From positions 372,001 through 436,000 of the forward strand of contig NZ_VNIP01000006.1 of NCBI RefSeq assembly GCF_008370325.1: DNA of 64,000 nt, written 5' to 3'. Below, one piece after another: positions 27,150 through 36,134 of this stretch. A program made the translations under genes and the position numbers. The stretch comes from Martinezella tropici (GTDB lineage Bacteria; Pseudomonadota; Alphaproteobacteria; Rhizobiales; Rhizobiaceae). Within the stretch, counting starts at the first letter, position 1; each line of letters starts with the position of its first letter. The notes under the pieces were generated by a model. The model saw only the letters and a list, made by a program, of their open reading frames with translations, was not told the origin of the DNA and searched no databases.

Positions 27150-29504
27150 ATGGCGGATTTTGTAGCAGTTATTCGACGGGCCGTTGACGGCCTGACGGAC
27201 AATACTCCCGAAATGCGGGTCAAGGTTTACGATCGAGCTCGTGGTGCCGTGCAACGGCAGCTCGAGAGCATGAAGCCGCGCCCCCCCGAGGAAATGCTGC
27301 GCCGTCAGCTCGACAAGCTCGAGGCCGCAATCGTCGAGGTCGAGGCCGAGCATGCCGAGGCCCTTCCCGGAGCGGAGGAGCCGGTCGCGGAAGCGCCTGC
27401 GGTGCACGAGGATACCGCTCCCGAGCCCGTTCACGAGCAACATCCGGCTGAAGAAGTCCATGCCGAAGCGGATGTGGAAGAGCCTGCAGCGGCTCCCGCC
27501 GAGGTTCATGCGCATGAGGAGCCGGACGTTGCCCCGCCGGCCGACGAAGAACCTGTCCATGAGGAGCCCGCTCACGAGGAGCCTGCTTCGCATGTGGAGC
27601 AGGACCATGCACATGAGCATCAGCCTGTCGAGGAATGGAGCGAGCCGCAACGCGAAGAGGAACCCCATGTTCCTGCTGCCGAACATGCCGGCGTTGAGCA
27701 CCATGCCGAGATAGACGAGGAGCCGACCCTCGAGCCGGTTTATCAGGACGAGCCGCAACATCATGCGGAGGAAGCGCCGGCGGTTGCCGTCGAGCCTGTC
27801 CACGCCGCGCCCGGGCAACGCGCGCAATCCACGCCGGTCGACGACGTCATAAGCCAGGTCGAGCAGATCTGGGCCGAGGTGGATGCGCCGACCCGTCATT
27901 CCCAGCCCGAACCGGTCATGCCGGCCGCGGCTTTCGCGGAGACACCGTTCGGCCATCCCGTCGAGGCATCCGAGACCGCGAAGGCGCCCGCTATCAACAA
28001 GGGCTTTGCCTGGGACGCCGATGTCTTCGAGGAATTGCAGTCTTCGTCTACCGCTGCCACGCCGGTTCAGCAGCCAGCTCGGCAGATGCCGGAAAACGCT
28101 TTTGACGACGTCGATCTCTTTGCGGATGTGCATTCTCCCGGCAAAATGGCGCCTGATGCCGACGCGGCCAACGATGGCTGGCGCGAACTCAAGGAGCTTG
28201 CCGGCTTCGATAAGCGCGCGGAAGACGAGCGGGGCGGCGGTTCTTCCGTTCCGCCTGATCTCGATCAGGGCATGGCGGCAAAACTGCAGGGTCGCAGCTT
28301 CCGCATGGAGCCGAAGCGCCGTCGTCTCAACGTTACCGGCATCATCGTCACGCTTGTAGGACTTGCGGTCGTCGGGGGAGGTGGTTATGCGGCCTGGCTG
28401 AACCGTGATGCGCTCAACAACATGGTGACGAAACTCGTCAGCTCGGCAACGAAGAACGGAGCGACGCCACCTGCTGCGGATACGGCAGGCAATAATGCCC
28501 CGAAGAACGGTAACGCTTCCACCCCTGCCCAGCAGCAGGCGGCTGCGCCGCAGCCGAACAATCCTGCGAGCCAGCAGCCGTGGGGCGCCGGCAATACGGA
28601 TGTCGCCGCGGCGACCAGTGACCCGAATACGGTCAATACAAAGTTCACGCAGCGTCTTCTGGCCAATGGCACCGAAGAGGATAAGGGGCCGGCCGCGAAT
28701 GGTCAGCCGGGTGTCGTCGAGGGCAAGTCCGTTGCGCAGCAGAATGTTGCTTCCGCCGCACCGTCCGCGACGGCGACGCAGCCTGCGAACAATGCCGCGG
28801 CCGCGCAGACCCAGGCGCCTGCGACCGCCGCGCCGAGCCCATCCGCTTCTACGGACCAGCAGACACCCCCGGCCAGCCAGCAACAGCAGGCACCTGCCAA
28901 TCAGCCGCCGTCCGTGACGCAGCAGACGGCGACGGCTACCGACGGGCAGAAGGTTTTCCTTTATGAGGAGCGCCTCGGCCAGACGTCGCCCTCCGCCTTC
29001 CAGGGCACCGTCACCTGGTCCGTTCAGGAAGGCAAGGGGGCCGATGGCCGGCCGGAACCTTCGGTACAGGGTCTCATCACCGTCCCGGATCGCGGCCTGA
29101 CCGCCACCATCACCGTTTCGCGAAATTCGGATTCCTCGCTTCCGGCGAGCCATCTGATCGAGCTGGCGTTCCAGGTTCCTCCGACATTCGAAGGCGGGGC
29201 GATCGATAATGTCCAGCGCGTTGCATTGAAAGCGACCGAGCAGGATCGCGGCGATGCGTTGATCGCGGTGCCGGCCAAGGTGACCGACGATGTCTACATG
29301 GTCGCGCTCAACGATTTCCCGGATGCGCGCAAGACCAACCTCGATCTCTTGAAGAGCCGTAACTGGATCGACATTCCGGTCGTCTATCGCAACGGCCGAC
29401 GCGCCCTGCTGACGATGGAAAAGGGTCCGACCGGCACCGATGCCTTCAACAAGGCAATTTCGGAATGGCAGGCACTTGGCGGTGTCGCCTCGAGCGGTCA
29501 GTAA
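27150..29504 (+). CDS. Large single-pass membrane protein with acidic and Q/A/P-rich low-complexity regions; function unknown
   Basis: 784 residues in four parts. Residues 1-65 form a helical, folded-looking cytoplasmic N-terminus (RAVDGLTDNTPEMRVKVYDR). Residues 66-390 are disordered and very acidic, full of HEEP-type repeats with many His. A single membrane helix at about 394-417 follows a KRRR stop signal, so the N-terminus is inside. Residues 430-600 are Q/A/P/N-rich, and 600-784 look like a folded periplasmic beta domain (VFLYEERLGQTS start). I do not recognise a characterised family; the position between purA and rpoH is, I believe, conserved in rhizobia. It could link a cytoplasmic factor to the periplasm or cell wall. 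The terminator at 29531 ends the transcript. Confidence 0.8.
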   Translation: MADFVAVIRRAVDGLTDNTPEMRVKVYDRARGAVQRQLESMKPRPPEEMLRRQLDKLEAAIVEVEAEHAEALPGAEEPVAEAPAVHEDTAPEPVHEQHPAEEVHAEADVEEPAAAPAEVHAHEEPDVAPPADEEPVHEEPAHEEPASHVEQDHAHEHQPVEEWSEPQREEEPHVPAAEHAGVEHHAEIDEEPTLEPVYQDEPQHHAEEAPAVAVEPVHAAPGQRAQSTPVDDVISQVEQIWAEVDAPTRHSQPEPVMPAAAFAETPFGHPVEASETAKAPAINKGFAWDADVFEELQSSSTAATPVQQPARQMPENAFDDVDLFADVHSPGKMAPDADAANDGWRELKELAGFDKRAEDERGGGSSVPPDLDQGMAAKLQGRSFRMEPKRRRLNVTGIIVTLVGLAVVGGGGYAAWLNRDALNNMVTKLVSSATKNGATPPAADTAGNNAPKNGNASTPAQQQAAAPQPNNPASQQPWGAGNTDVAAATSDPNTVNTKFTQRLLANGTEEDKGPAANGQPGVVEGKSVAQQNVASAAPSATATQPANNAAAAQTQAPATAAPSPSASTDQQTPPASQQQQAPANQPPSVTQQTATATDGQKVFLYEERLGQTSPSAFQGTVTWSVQEGKGADGRPEPSVQGLITVPDRGLTATITVSRNSDSSLPASHLIELAFQVPPTFEGGAIDNVQRVALKATEQDRGDALIAVPAKVTDDVYMVALNDFPDARKTNLDLLKSRNWIDIPVVYRNGRRALLTMEKGPTGTDAFNKAISEWQALGGVASSGQ

Positions 29505-29530
29505 GGCTTTCTGAAATCGATGGATATGAA

Positions 29531-29560
29531 AAAGGCGGGCTTGCGGCCCGCCTTTTCATT
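29531..29560. terminator. Bidirectional terminator between the 784-residue gene and rpoH
   Basis: GGCGGGC (29534-29540) pairs with GCCCGCC (29546-29552) around a TTGCG loop, flanked by A-run on the left and T-run on the right, so it can stop transcription from both convergent genes. Confidence 0.85.
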
Positions 29561-29594
29561 TTTACCCATTGAGAAACCTATTCGAAGACAGGCT

Positions 29595-30503
29595 TCAGGC
29601 GGTCGCTTCGACGACGCGCAGCGCCTTGGCGCGTTCCAGCGCATCCTTCTGGACGGCTTCCTGAACCTTTTCGAAGGCACGAACCTCGATCTGGCGGACA
29701 CGTTCGCGGCTGATGTCGAATTCGGACGAGAGATCCTCCAAGGTCACCGGCTCATCGGCGAGGCGGCGTGCCTCAAAGATGCGGCGCTCGCGATCGTTCA
29801 GCACGCCCATGGCGCGCGCCAGCATGCGGCGGCGTGTGTCGAGCTCGTCCTGTTCGATCAGCACGTCTTCCTGGCTGTCGTGATCGTCGACAAGCCAATC
29901 CTGCCATTGGCCGGAATCGCCTTCGGAAGCCTTGATCGGCGCGTTCAGCGAAGCGTCGCCGGAAAGGCGGCGGTTCATCGAAACGACTTCCTCTTCAGAG
30001 ACGTTCAGCTTGGTGGCGATCTCGGTCACGTGTTCCGGCTTCAGGTCGCCGTCATCAATGGCCTGGATACGGCCCTTCAGGCGGCGCAGGTTAAAGAACA
30101 GGCGCTTCTGATTGGCGGTCGTGCCCATCTTCACCAGCGACCATGAGCGCAGGATATATTCCTGGATCGAAGCCTTGATCCACCACATGGCATAGGTTGC
30201 CAGGCGGAAGCCGCGTTCCGGGTCAAACTTCTTCACGGCCTGCATCAGGCCGACATTGCCTTCCGACACGACTTCGCCGATCGGCAGGCCATAGCCGCGA
30301 TAGCCCATGGCGATCTTCGCCACGAGGCGCAGATGGCTGGTGACGAGCTTGTGCGCGGCCTGACGGTCGGCATGTTCCGCATAGCGCTTGGCGAGCATGT
30401 ACTCTTCCTGCGGTTCCAGCATCGGGAACTTGCGGATCTCGTCGAGATAACGATTAAGGCCGGTTTCTCCGGCGGCAATGGATGGCAAGGTATTACGGGC
30501 CAT
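29595..30503 (-). CDS. rpoH: RNA polymerase sigma factor RpoH (sigma-32, heat shock)
   Basis: A 302-residue sigma-70 family factor. The RpoH-specific box QKRLFFNLR near residue 133, region 2 LATYAMWWIKASIQEYI near residue 102 and a C-terminal region 4 (EFDISRERVRQIEVRAFEKV) identify it. It directs transcription of heat-shock genes. AGGAGGG precedes ATG 30503. Rhizobia usually carry two rpoH copies; which one this is cannot be told here. Confidence 0.96.
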   Translation of the reverse strand: MARNTLPSIAAGETGLNRYLDEIRKFPMLEPQEEYMLAKRYAEHADRQAAHKLVTSHLRLVAKIAMGYRGYGLPIGEVVSEGNVGLMQAVKKFDPERGFRLATYAMWWIKASIQEYILRSWSLVKMGTTANQKRLFFNLRRLKGRIQAIDDGDLKPEHVTEIATKLNVSEEEVVSMNRRLSGDASLNAPIKASEGDSGQWQDWLVDDHDSQEDVLIEQDELDTRRRMLARAMGVLNDRERRIFEARRLADEPVTLEDLSSEFDISRERVRQIEVRAFEKVQEAVQKDALERAKALRVVEATA

Positions 30504-30617
30504 GATTGTGCACCCTCCTATTCAAGATTTGGTTCCTCCTGGGGGCGTATTTTGCGCGCCTTCTTCGAAGCGGACCAAGGCGTACGGGTCCGAGGACCCC
30601 GCACTGAACCAATGTAA

Positions 30618-30646
30618 AGATAAGTACGGCGAAACGGTGATTCAAG
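30618..30646 (-). promoter_or_regulatory. Candidate promoter of rpoH
   Basis: Read on the minus strand: CTTGAA (30641-30646), 17 bases, then TTATCT (30618-30623). The -35 matches the CTTGAA type used by rhizobial sigma-32 as well as a fair sigma-70 box, so autoregulation is possible. It would leave a leader of about 110 bases before ATG 30503. Confidence 0.4.
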
Positions 30647-30651
30647 GATGT

Positions 30652-30680
30652 GGTCACGCAAGTGTTACTGCAGCGTGACC
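30652..30680. repeat. Inverted repeat upstream of rpoH
   Basis: GGTCACGC (30652-30659) and GCGTGACC (30673-30680) are perfect 8-bp arms 13 bases apart, immediately upstream of the candidate rpoH promoter. This could be a regulator site or a hairpin; no protein can be named. Confidence 0.5.
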
Positions 30681-30758
30681 ATCGGTCTCGCCGTGACATC
30701 GCCCTTGAGATTATCCTCCCGAATGTTCCGGCACCAGACGATTCCGCCATATCGACCC

Positions 30759-30780
30759 CGAAAACGCGGTCGCGTTTTCG
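30759..30780. repeat. Perfect palindrome between rluD and rpoH
   Basis: CGAAAACGCG-GT-CGCGTTTTCG has a perfect 10-bp stem with a two-base centre and no following T-run on the minus strand, so it is not a simple terminator of rluD. It may be a protein-binding site or part of a dispersed repeat. Confidence 0.55.
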
Positions 30781-30874
30781 ACAGGCACAAGCGCTCGGAC
30801 TTCGGTCCTCCATGTCTAATATTATAGGGCGGCAGGTCGCGGGCGTCCAGCGGTAAGGCTGAGAAGCCTCCTGC

Positions 30875-31900
30875 CTATCCCCTGAGAGCCTCTATCAGCT
30901 CTTCCATATCATCAGGCAGTGGCGCCTCGAAATGCATGACCTCACCGGTGCGTGGATGCTCGAATTGCAGCATGTAGGCGTGCAGAGCCTGACGCGTGAA
31001 GCGATGGACGGCCTGCTTTGCAGCTTCCGGCAGGAGATTGGCCTTGGTCTTGAAGCCACCGCCATAAACGGCGTCGCCGAGCAGCGGGTGGCCGATATGG
31101 GCCATGTGCACGCGGATTTGATGCGTCCGGCCAGTTTCGAGATGGCACTCGATCAGCGAGGCAAGTGCGATCGCGTCCTGTCCTTCGTGGAAACGCTCCA
31201 GCACCTCGTAATGCGTGATCGCCTCATCGGCGTCCTGCGAATCCGGGCGCTTGACGGCGCGGCGCGTGCGGTCGCTACTCGACCGGCCGAGGGGCGCATC
31301 GATGGTGCCGACAAGCTGGCGGGGGCGCCCCCAGACGATGGCCTGATAGGCACGCTCCAGCGAGGTCGTCCTGCCATGGTCGGCAAATTGCAGCGACAGA
31401 TGCCTGTGGGCGACATCGTTCTTGGCGACGACCATCACACCCGTCGTATCCTTGTCCAGCCGATGGACGATGCCTGGGCGACGGACGCCGCCGATGCCGG
31501 AGAGGCTGCTGCCGCAATGATGGATCAGGGCATTGACCAGCGTGCCGGTCCAATTGCCGGCGCTGGGATGGACGACCAGCCCGGCGGGCTTGGCGATGAC
31601 GATCACATCATCGTCCTCATAGAGGACGTCGAGCGGGATATCCTCGCCCTGCGGCGTCGGATCCTCCGGCTCGGGCAGGGTGATCTCATAGACATCGCCG
31701 GGGCGCACCTTGCGCTTGGCGTCCGTCACAGGCGCATTGTTGAGCAGAACCGCGCCCTGCTTGATCAGTGCCTGCGCGCGGCTGCGGGAGAATTCCTCGC
31801 CGATCTCGGCCGTCAGCCACGCATCGAGCCGTCCTTCGGCATTTTCATCGGCGGTTAGGACTTTTCTAATGCTCGCGGCTTCTTTAAAGGGGTCGCTCAA
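30875..31900 (-). CDS. rluD: 23S rRNA pseudouridine synthase (RluA/RluD family)
   Basis: About 341 residues: an N-terminal S4 RNA-binding domain (about 15-85; AWLTAEIGEEFSRSRAQALI) and the RluA catalytic domain with HRLDKDTTG, whose Asp is the active residue, near residue 150. It converts uridines of helix 69 in 23S rRNA to pseudouridine if truly RluD. Start is uncertain: TTG 31900 follows GGAGA; GTG 31918 is an alternative in frame. It diverges from a small membrane protein gene. Confidence 0.88.
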   Translation of the reverse strand: MSDPFKEAASIRKVLTADENAEGRLDAWLTAEIGEEFSRSRAQALIKQGAVLLNNAPVTDAKRKVRPGDVYEITLPEPEDPTPQGEDIPLDVLYEDDDVIVIAKPAGLVVHPSAGNWTGTLVNALIHHCGSSLSGIGGVRRPGIVHRLDKDTTGVMVVAKNDVAHRHLSLQFADHGRTTSLERAYQAIVWGRPRQLVGTIDAPLGRSSSDRTRRAVKRPDSQDADEAITHYEVLERFHEGQDAIALASLIECHLETGRTHQIRVHMAHIGHPLLGDAVYGGGFKTKANLLPEAAKQAVHRFTRQALHAYMLQFEHPRTGEVMHFEAPLPDDMEELIEALRG

Positions 31901-31949
31901 ATCTATTCTCCGGCGCACAAAGCGCTCTTCAGGAAGTAAGGACGCATCG

Positions 31950-32327
31950 ATGACGAATCTCGAGCCAGACGATCAAGAGGAAAAGCCCCTCGATCCGGCC
32001 CTGGAGAAAGTCCGACGCAAGATGATCCGCCTGCAGATCGTCTCTGCGGCCGTCATGGTGGTGAGCCTTATGGCTGTCTTCGGTGCCGTTGTCTACAAGA
32101 CGATGAAGCCAGTAGCGAAGCCTACAGGGCAGGCGGCCTCCGTCATCCCGTCCGATGCCCCGGTTGCCGTGACGGCATTGTTGCCGGCGGGTTTTGCCGT
32201 CCAATCCACGGCGCTGTCGGGCAACCAGATCCTGTTCTACGGCACGCTTGCCGGCGGCCAGCGCCAAGCCATCGTCTTCGACTACGGTATCGGCCGCATC
32301 GTCGCGACCATATCGCTGTCCAATTGA
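31950..32327 (+). CDS. Small single-pass membrane protein, unknown function
   Basis: A 125-residue protein with an acidic N-terminus (NLEPDDQEEK), a positively charged KVRRKMIR stretch, one membrane helix at about residues 28-50 and a periplasmic domain of about 70 residues. AGGAAG precedes the ATG. It lies 10 bases before the SpoU methyltransferase start and is co-transcribed with it. I know no function for it. Confidence 0.75.
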   Translation: MTNLEPDDQEEKPLDPALEKVRRKMIRLQIVSAAVMVVSLMAVFGAVVYKTMKPVAKPTGQAASVIPSDAPVAVTALLPAGFAVQSTALSGNQILFYGTLAGGQRQAIVFDYGIGRIVATISLSN

Positions 32328-32337
32328 CGGCCTGACG

Positions 32338-33168
32338 ATGACGAGCGAGCGGCTCATCGAGATCACGCATCCCGACGATCCGCGTATCGCCGAATTCCGC
32401 AATATCCGTGAACGCGATCTGACGGGTCGCGAGAACCGTTTCATCGCGGAAGGGACCGTCGTGCTGCGGCTTCTCGCCGGCGCGCATGCGGCGGCTGGCG
32501 ATTTCATCGCCGAGAAAGTGCTGCTGCTCAAAAACCGCGTTGCCGGCCTAAGCGACATCATCGGCGCCTTGCCGCCCGATGTCCCGGTCTATGTCGCGGC
32601 TGCCGAGGTGCTTGACGGCATTGTCGGCTTCCATCTCCATCGCGGTGTTCTGGCAATTGGACGCAGAACGGTGGAAGACGAGATGAGCGGCCTTCTCGAT
32701 CGATTCCCGAAGCACGCGCTTGTGCTCGTCGGCTGCGGCATTTCCAATCACGACAATATGGGCTCCATGTTCCGCAATGCGGCGGCCTTCGGCGCGGACG
32801 CGGTGCTGCTCGACGAGAGCTGCTGCGATCCGCTCTATCGCAAGGCGCTGCGGGTTTCGGTTGGTTCGATCCTGACCGTTCCTTACCGCCGGCAATCGAG
32901 CAGCGTGGAACTGCTTACGGCGCTGGCCGAGCACGGCTTTGCCATTTGGAGCCTCTCGCCACGCGGGACGGTCGATATTCGCGACGTCGCGGCTTCGGAG
33001 CGCATGGCTCTTGTCGTCGGCACGGAAGGGGACGGCCTTCCGCAGAGCATCCTTTCCGCCTTCGGCAGCGTGCGCATCCCGCAGGCGCCGGGGCTGGACA
33101 GTCTCAACGTCGCGACCGCTAGCGGTATCGCGCTTTACGAGATGGCAGCAAAGAACGGGCGCATCTGA
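32338..33168 (+). CDS. SpoU/TrmH-family RNA 2'-O-methyltransferase
   Basis: A 276-residue SPOUT-class methyltransferase that places a 2'-O-methyl on rRNA or tRNA. The three family motifs are present: NHDNMGSMFRNAAAFGAD near residue 142, VVGTEGDGLP near residue 225 and IPQAPGLDSLNVATASGIALYE near the end, which form the knot that binds SAM. Target RNA unknown. It converges on the coiled-coil gene with nine bases between. Confidence 0.9.
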   Translation: MTSERLIEITHPDDPRIAEFRNIRERDLTGRENRFIAEGTVVLRLLAGAHAAAGDFIAEKVLLLKNRVAGLSDIIGALPPDVPVYVAAAEVLDGIVGFHLHRGVLAIGRRTVEDEMSGLLDRFPKHALVLVGCGISNHDNMGSMFRNAAAFGADAVLLDESCCDPLYRKALRVSVGSILTVPYRRQSSSVELLTALAEHGFAIWSLSPRGTVDIRDVAASERMALVVGTEGDGLPQSILSAFGSVRIPQAPGLDSLNVATASGIALYEMAAKNGRI

Positions 33169-33177
33169 CCGAGGCGG

Positions 33178-34386
33178 TCAGGGATGTTTCGGCAGCATGG
33201 CCGCGACGCGATCGGCAAGGCTGAGGCGCGCGCCCGGCTCGGCGGGTTCTCTATCCTTCGGCAGAAGATCGAAGATCGGGGAGCTATCGCCTTCCTTGAG
33301 CGCCGTCAGCGCCACCATATTGGCAGCGATCTTGGCAATCTCCTCGCGCATGGCATCATCATGCGCGGGCGAGCGGGTCTTTGCCAAGCGGTCGGAAAGA
33401 GCCGTAGCCCGGTTGCGGACCTCTTCCGTCATTTCGGCGATTTCGTCTTCCACTGTCCGTTCCGGTTCTGCCACTTGTGTCGGTTCTGCAGCCTTTATCT
33501 GGTCATCGGCGGTCGCGATCACCGAGGCAGCCGAAAGCTTCGGCGTTCTTGCCGGCTTTTTCGGCGGCGTAAGACCGGCGGCGCGCAGCGCCTTGCCGGC
33601 CTCCTTGGATTCCTTGACGGCGGTCTCGAGCCGCTCCCTCAGCCGGATGACATCCTGAGCTTGCCGCTCGATCGCGGTTTCCCTGTCGGCGCTGCCGGCG
33701 ATCTCGCGATTGAGGCGCTCCTCGAGCCGCTTGTTCCTGTCGCTTTCTTGACGCAGCGACTGTCCGGCGTCCGCAGCGCGCAGGTTTGCTGCGCTCAGAT
33801 CCTGGCGTAGCGTATCACGCTCGTCCCGCAATGTATTGATGCGCAGCTTCAGGCTTTCGATTTCGGTTTCGCGGGTTGCGAGGTCGATCCTGAGATTGTC
33901 CGTGTCGGCGGCCATCTTCGTCATCCGCTTGCGCAGCCCGTCGATATCGGCTTCCTTTTCGGCACTCGCCTGCTCGGCGGTATGGATGCCCGATTTGAGC
34001 TGGCTGATATAGCTCTCCTCGTGCCGCAGGCGAGAGCGCAGTTCGCCCGCCTCCGCTTCCAGATCGTCGATGCGCGTTTGCAGCTCAGCGCTTCCAGCGG
34101 AGAGGCGGCTCGCTTCTTGCTGAAGTTTGCCATTATGGATCTGCAGGGTAACGGTCTTGTCGCGTTCTTGGCTCAGGGCGTGTTCGGTTCTGGCGTTTTC
34201 GGCCGCAAAGAGGGCGCGCGCCATATCCTTCTGCGCGCGCACTTCCTGCGGGCTCAATGGCATAGTCGCCTTCAGGCGCTTTTCGGTGAACCAGACGATG
34301 CGGCGATGGATTGCCGGCGCGATGAGAAAGACCAGAAGAGCGGCCGTCAGAAAGCCCAATCCGAACAAGAGAGCAAATTGAATCAC
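33178..34386 (-). CDS. Coiled-coil protein with N-terminal membrane anchor, unknown function
   Basis: 402 residues: one membrane helix at about 4-25, then a long heptad-rich coiled coil from about 50 to 285 (many E/R/L/A/K repeats), a Pro/Lys-rich hinge (TPPKKPARTP) and a C-terminal segment with two short helices. The start is GTG at 34386. Such proteins are often membrane-tethered scaffolds, but I do not recognise this one. Confidence 0.72.
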   Translation of the reverse strand: MIQFALLFGLGFLTAALLVFLIAPAIHRRIVWFTEKRLKATMPLSPQEVRAQKDMARALFAAENARTEHALSQERDKTVTLQIHNGKLQQEASRLSAGSAELQTRIDDLEAEAGELRSRLRHEESYISQLKSGIHTAEQASAEKEADIDGLRKRMTKMAADTDNLRIDLATRETEIESLKLRINTLRDERDTLRQDLSAANLRAADAGQSLRQESDRNKRLEERLNREIAGSADRETAIERQAQDVIRLRERLETAVKESKEAGKALRAAGLTPPKKPARTPKLSAASVIATADDQIKAAEPTQVAEPERTVEDEIAEMTEEVRNRATALSDRLAKTRSPAHDDAMREEIAKIAANMVALTALKEGDSSPIFDLLPKDREPAEPGARLSLADRVAAMLPKHP

Positions 34387-34502
34387 GACGCGGCCAGTAT
34401 CCTGGAGTTATGTTCGATCTCGATAAAATGATTAATCATGGGTTAGCCATGCGGGCAAGCGTTTAACGCGGATATGGTTTATCGGCACAGGAGCGAATTT
34501 AC

Positions 34503-34533
34503 GGAAAGAAAAGGCCCGCGATCTGCGCGGGCC
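34503..34533 (-). terminator. Terminator after the DUF1134 gene
   Basis: On the minus strand GGCCCGCG pairs with CGCGGGCC (34513-34520 and 34526-34533) around a five-base loop, followed by TTTTCTTTCC. It ends the DUF1134 transcript. Confidence 0.85.
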
Positions 34534-34571
34534 AAGGCTGGGCTGCCTGGGAGACCATATGAGGCGCAGGA

Positions 34572-35183
34572 TCAGAAAGGATTCCAGGTCGGGCTGGGCG
34601 TAACCTTCAGATAGCCGAGGTTGACGCCGAGGCGGGCGCCAAGGCCGGTGCGGATCGGCACGAGGACGATATTGTTGTTCTTCAGCACGGTCATGCCGAA
34701 GCCGGCAACCACGAAGGCCTGGCCGCTGACGCCGCCAAAGCGCGTATAGACGCTGTTGATGCTCGGCAGGTCGTAGACCAGCATCATGACGCGGGTGCCC
34801 TGGCCGCCATAGTCGAAGCCGAGCGACGGACCCTGCCAGTAGAGCGGATGCTCTCCGGCGTTCTTGGTGTTGAGCTGGCCCTCGCCGTAGGTCAGGCCAG
34901 CCAGGAAGGCACCGGAGCCTTCCTGGCCGAGGATGTAGCCATTCGGCAAGCCATATTGCTGGAAGGCCCGCTCGACCACCTTGGCGAGGCCGCCGCTGGT
35001 GGAGCCGAAGAAGGAATGGCCGGCATCGACGATTTCCTGCGCCGAATACTGATTGGTGGGCGCGGCAGAAGCCTGGCGAACCGGCAAGGCGAAGCTCACG
35101 AATGCGACAATGGCCAGGATCAGGCCGAGGCCGAGCGTCCTGGTGCCGGGACTTGGCATTCTCTTGAGGAGTTCATAGCGCAT
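34572..35183 (-). CDS. DUF1134-family exported protein
   Basis: About 203 residues with an N-terminal signal-like helix (about residues 12-40, ending PVRQASA) and the family-typical core: EIVDAGHSFFGSTSGGLA, GYILGQEGSGAF, YGEG, and YWQGPSLGFDYGG. It is probably periplasmic. The family has no known function. ATG 35183 is used; ATG 35192 and longer starts are possible. It diverges from chpT. Confidence 0.83.
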   Translation of the reverse strand: MRYELLKRMPSPGTRTLGLGLILAIVAFVSFALPVRQASAAPTNQYSAQEIVDAGHSFFGSTSGGLAKVVERAFQQYGLPNGYILGQEGSGAFLAGLTYGEGQLNTKNAGEHPLYWQGPSLGFDYGGQGTRVMMLVYDLPSINSVYTRFGGVSGQAFVVAGFGMTVLKNNNIVLVPIRTGLGARLGVNLGYLKVTPSPTWNPF

Positions 35184-35486
35184 GAAAGTCATCCGTTCAT
35201 CATGGTCGGTGCAACAGGGACGAATAAGCAACGCATTCGGCTGAATGCGCTACGCATGGCGCGCCCCATCTTCAGACCATTCCGCTCATCGATCGCAGGC
35301 CGATTCGCATGCGGAAAAGTCTGATGGTGATGAATGCATTTTGCGTTGATGGTCTTAACAATCGGTTTACCAAATATGGTGTCATTATGGCGCGCGGTAC
35401 ACTGGCTGCGACAACCCTCGGGCAACCTTACCGTGGCAACGTGGACTCGACTGCATTTTGCCTTGCCAGCATTCAGGAGACAATGA
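35184..35486. other. Divergent region between DUF1134 gene and chpT
   Basis: The only notable feature is a CtrA-like sequence at 35355-35371, TTAA-CAATCGG-TTTACC, differing from TTAA-N7-TTAAC at one base of the right half. No gene is seen. Confidence 0.5.
35355..35371. promoter_or_regulatory. Candidate CtrA box upstream of chpT
   Basis: TTAA-N7-TTTACC, one mismatch from the TTAA-N7-TTAAC consensus, about 115 bases before the chpT start. Pattern match only. Confidence 0.35.
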
Positions 35487-36134
35487 ATGTCGAAGAACCC
35501 GAACCTCACCTTGACCGGACCTGATCTGGCCGCGCTGCTGTGCAGCCGCGTCTGCCATGATGTGATCTCTCCGGTCGGGGCGATTAACAATGGCCTGGAG
35601 CTGCTCGACGAGGGTGGTGCTGACGCCGATGCCATGGATCTGATCCGTACGAGCGCACTCAACGCGTCCGTCCGCCTGAAATTCGCGCGCCTTGCCTTCG
35701 GCGCTTCCGGCTCGGTCGGCGCCTCGATCGACACAGGCGAAGCGGAGCGGGCGGCCAAGGATTTTGCCGCCGCCGAGAAGAAGACCGAGGTCAACTGGAT
35801 CGGTCCGCGCGCCATCATCGCCAAGAACCGCGTCAAGCTGTTGCTCAATCTCTTCCTGGTTGCCTATGGCGCTATTCCGCGCGGCGGCAACATCGACGTG
35901 ACGCTCGAAAATCCGGAATTCGACGCCAAGTTCACGATTGCCGTCAAGGGGCGGCTGATGCGCGTGCCGCCGAAATTCGCCGAGATCTGCTCAGGCGCGC
36001 TCGAGGAGGCAATCGACGCCCATTCGATCCAGCCTTACTACACGGTTCTTCTTGCCGACGAGAGCGGTATGGAGCTTTCCTACAATGCGACGCCAGAGGA
36101 ATTGACCTTCGTCGCGTCCATGGCGGCGCAATAA
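35487..36134 (+). CDS. chpT: Histidine phosphotransferase ChpT
   Basis: A 215-residue ChpT that carries phosphate from the hybrid kinase CckA to CtrA and CpdR in the alphaproteobacterial cell-cycle relay. The phospho-accepting His 24 sits in CHDVISPVGAINNGLELL; the C-terminal part is a degenerate ATPase-like fold that does not bind ATP. AGGAGA precedes ATG 35487. It lies 1.35 kb from ctrA. Confidence 0.93.
   Translation: MSKNPNLTLTGPDLAALLCSRVCHDVISPVGAINNGLELLDEGGADADAMDLIRTSALNASVRLKFARLAFGASGSVGASIDTGEAERAAKDFAAAEKKTEVNWIGPRAIIAKNRVKLLLNLFLVAYGAIPRGGNIDVTLENPEFDAKFTIAVKGRLMRVPPKFAEICSGALEEAIDAHSIQPYYTVLLADESGMELSYNATPEELTFVASMAAQ

Larger units (their letters stand above)
30504..30874. other. 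Intergenic region between rluD and rpoH
   Basis: Both flanking genes read leftwards. The region holds the candidate rpoH promoter and two perfect inverted repeats listed separately; no open frame in it looks like a gene. Confidence 0.6.

Noticed and set aside
27099..29153. 684-codon minus-strand frame opposite the low-complexity membrane protein
   Set aside because: Extremely Arg/Gly/Leu-rich translation, mirror of the Ala/Pro/Glu repeats; no ribosome site. The plus-strand gene has a proper membrane layout.
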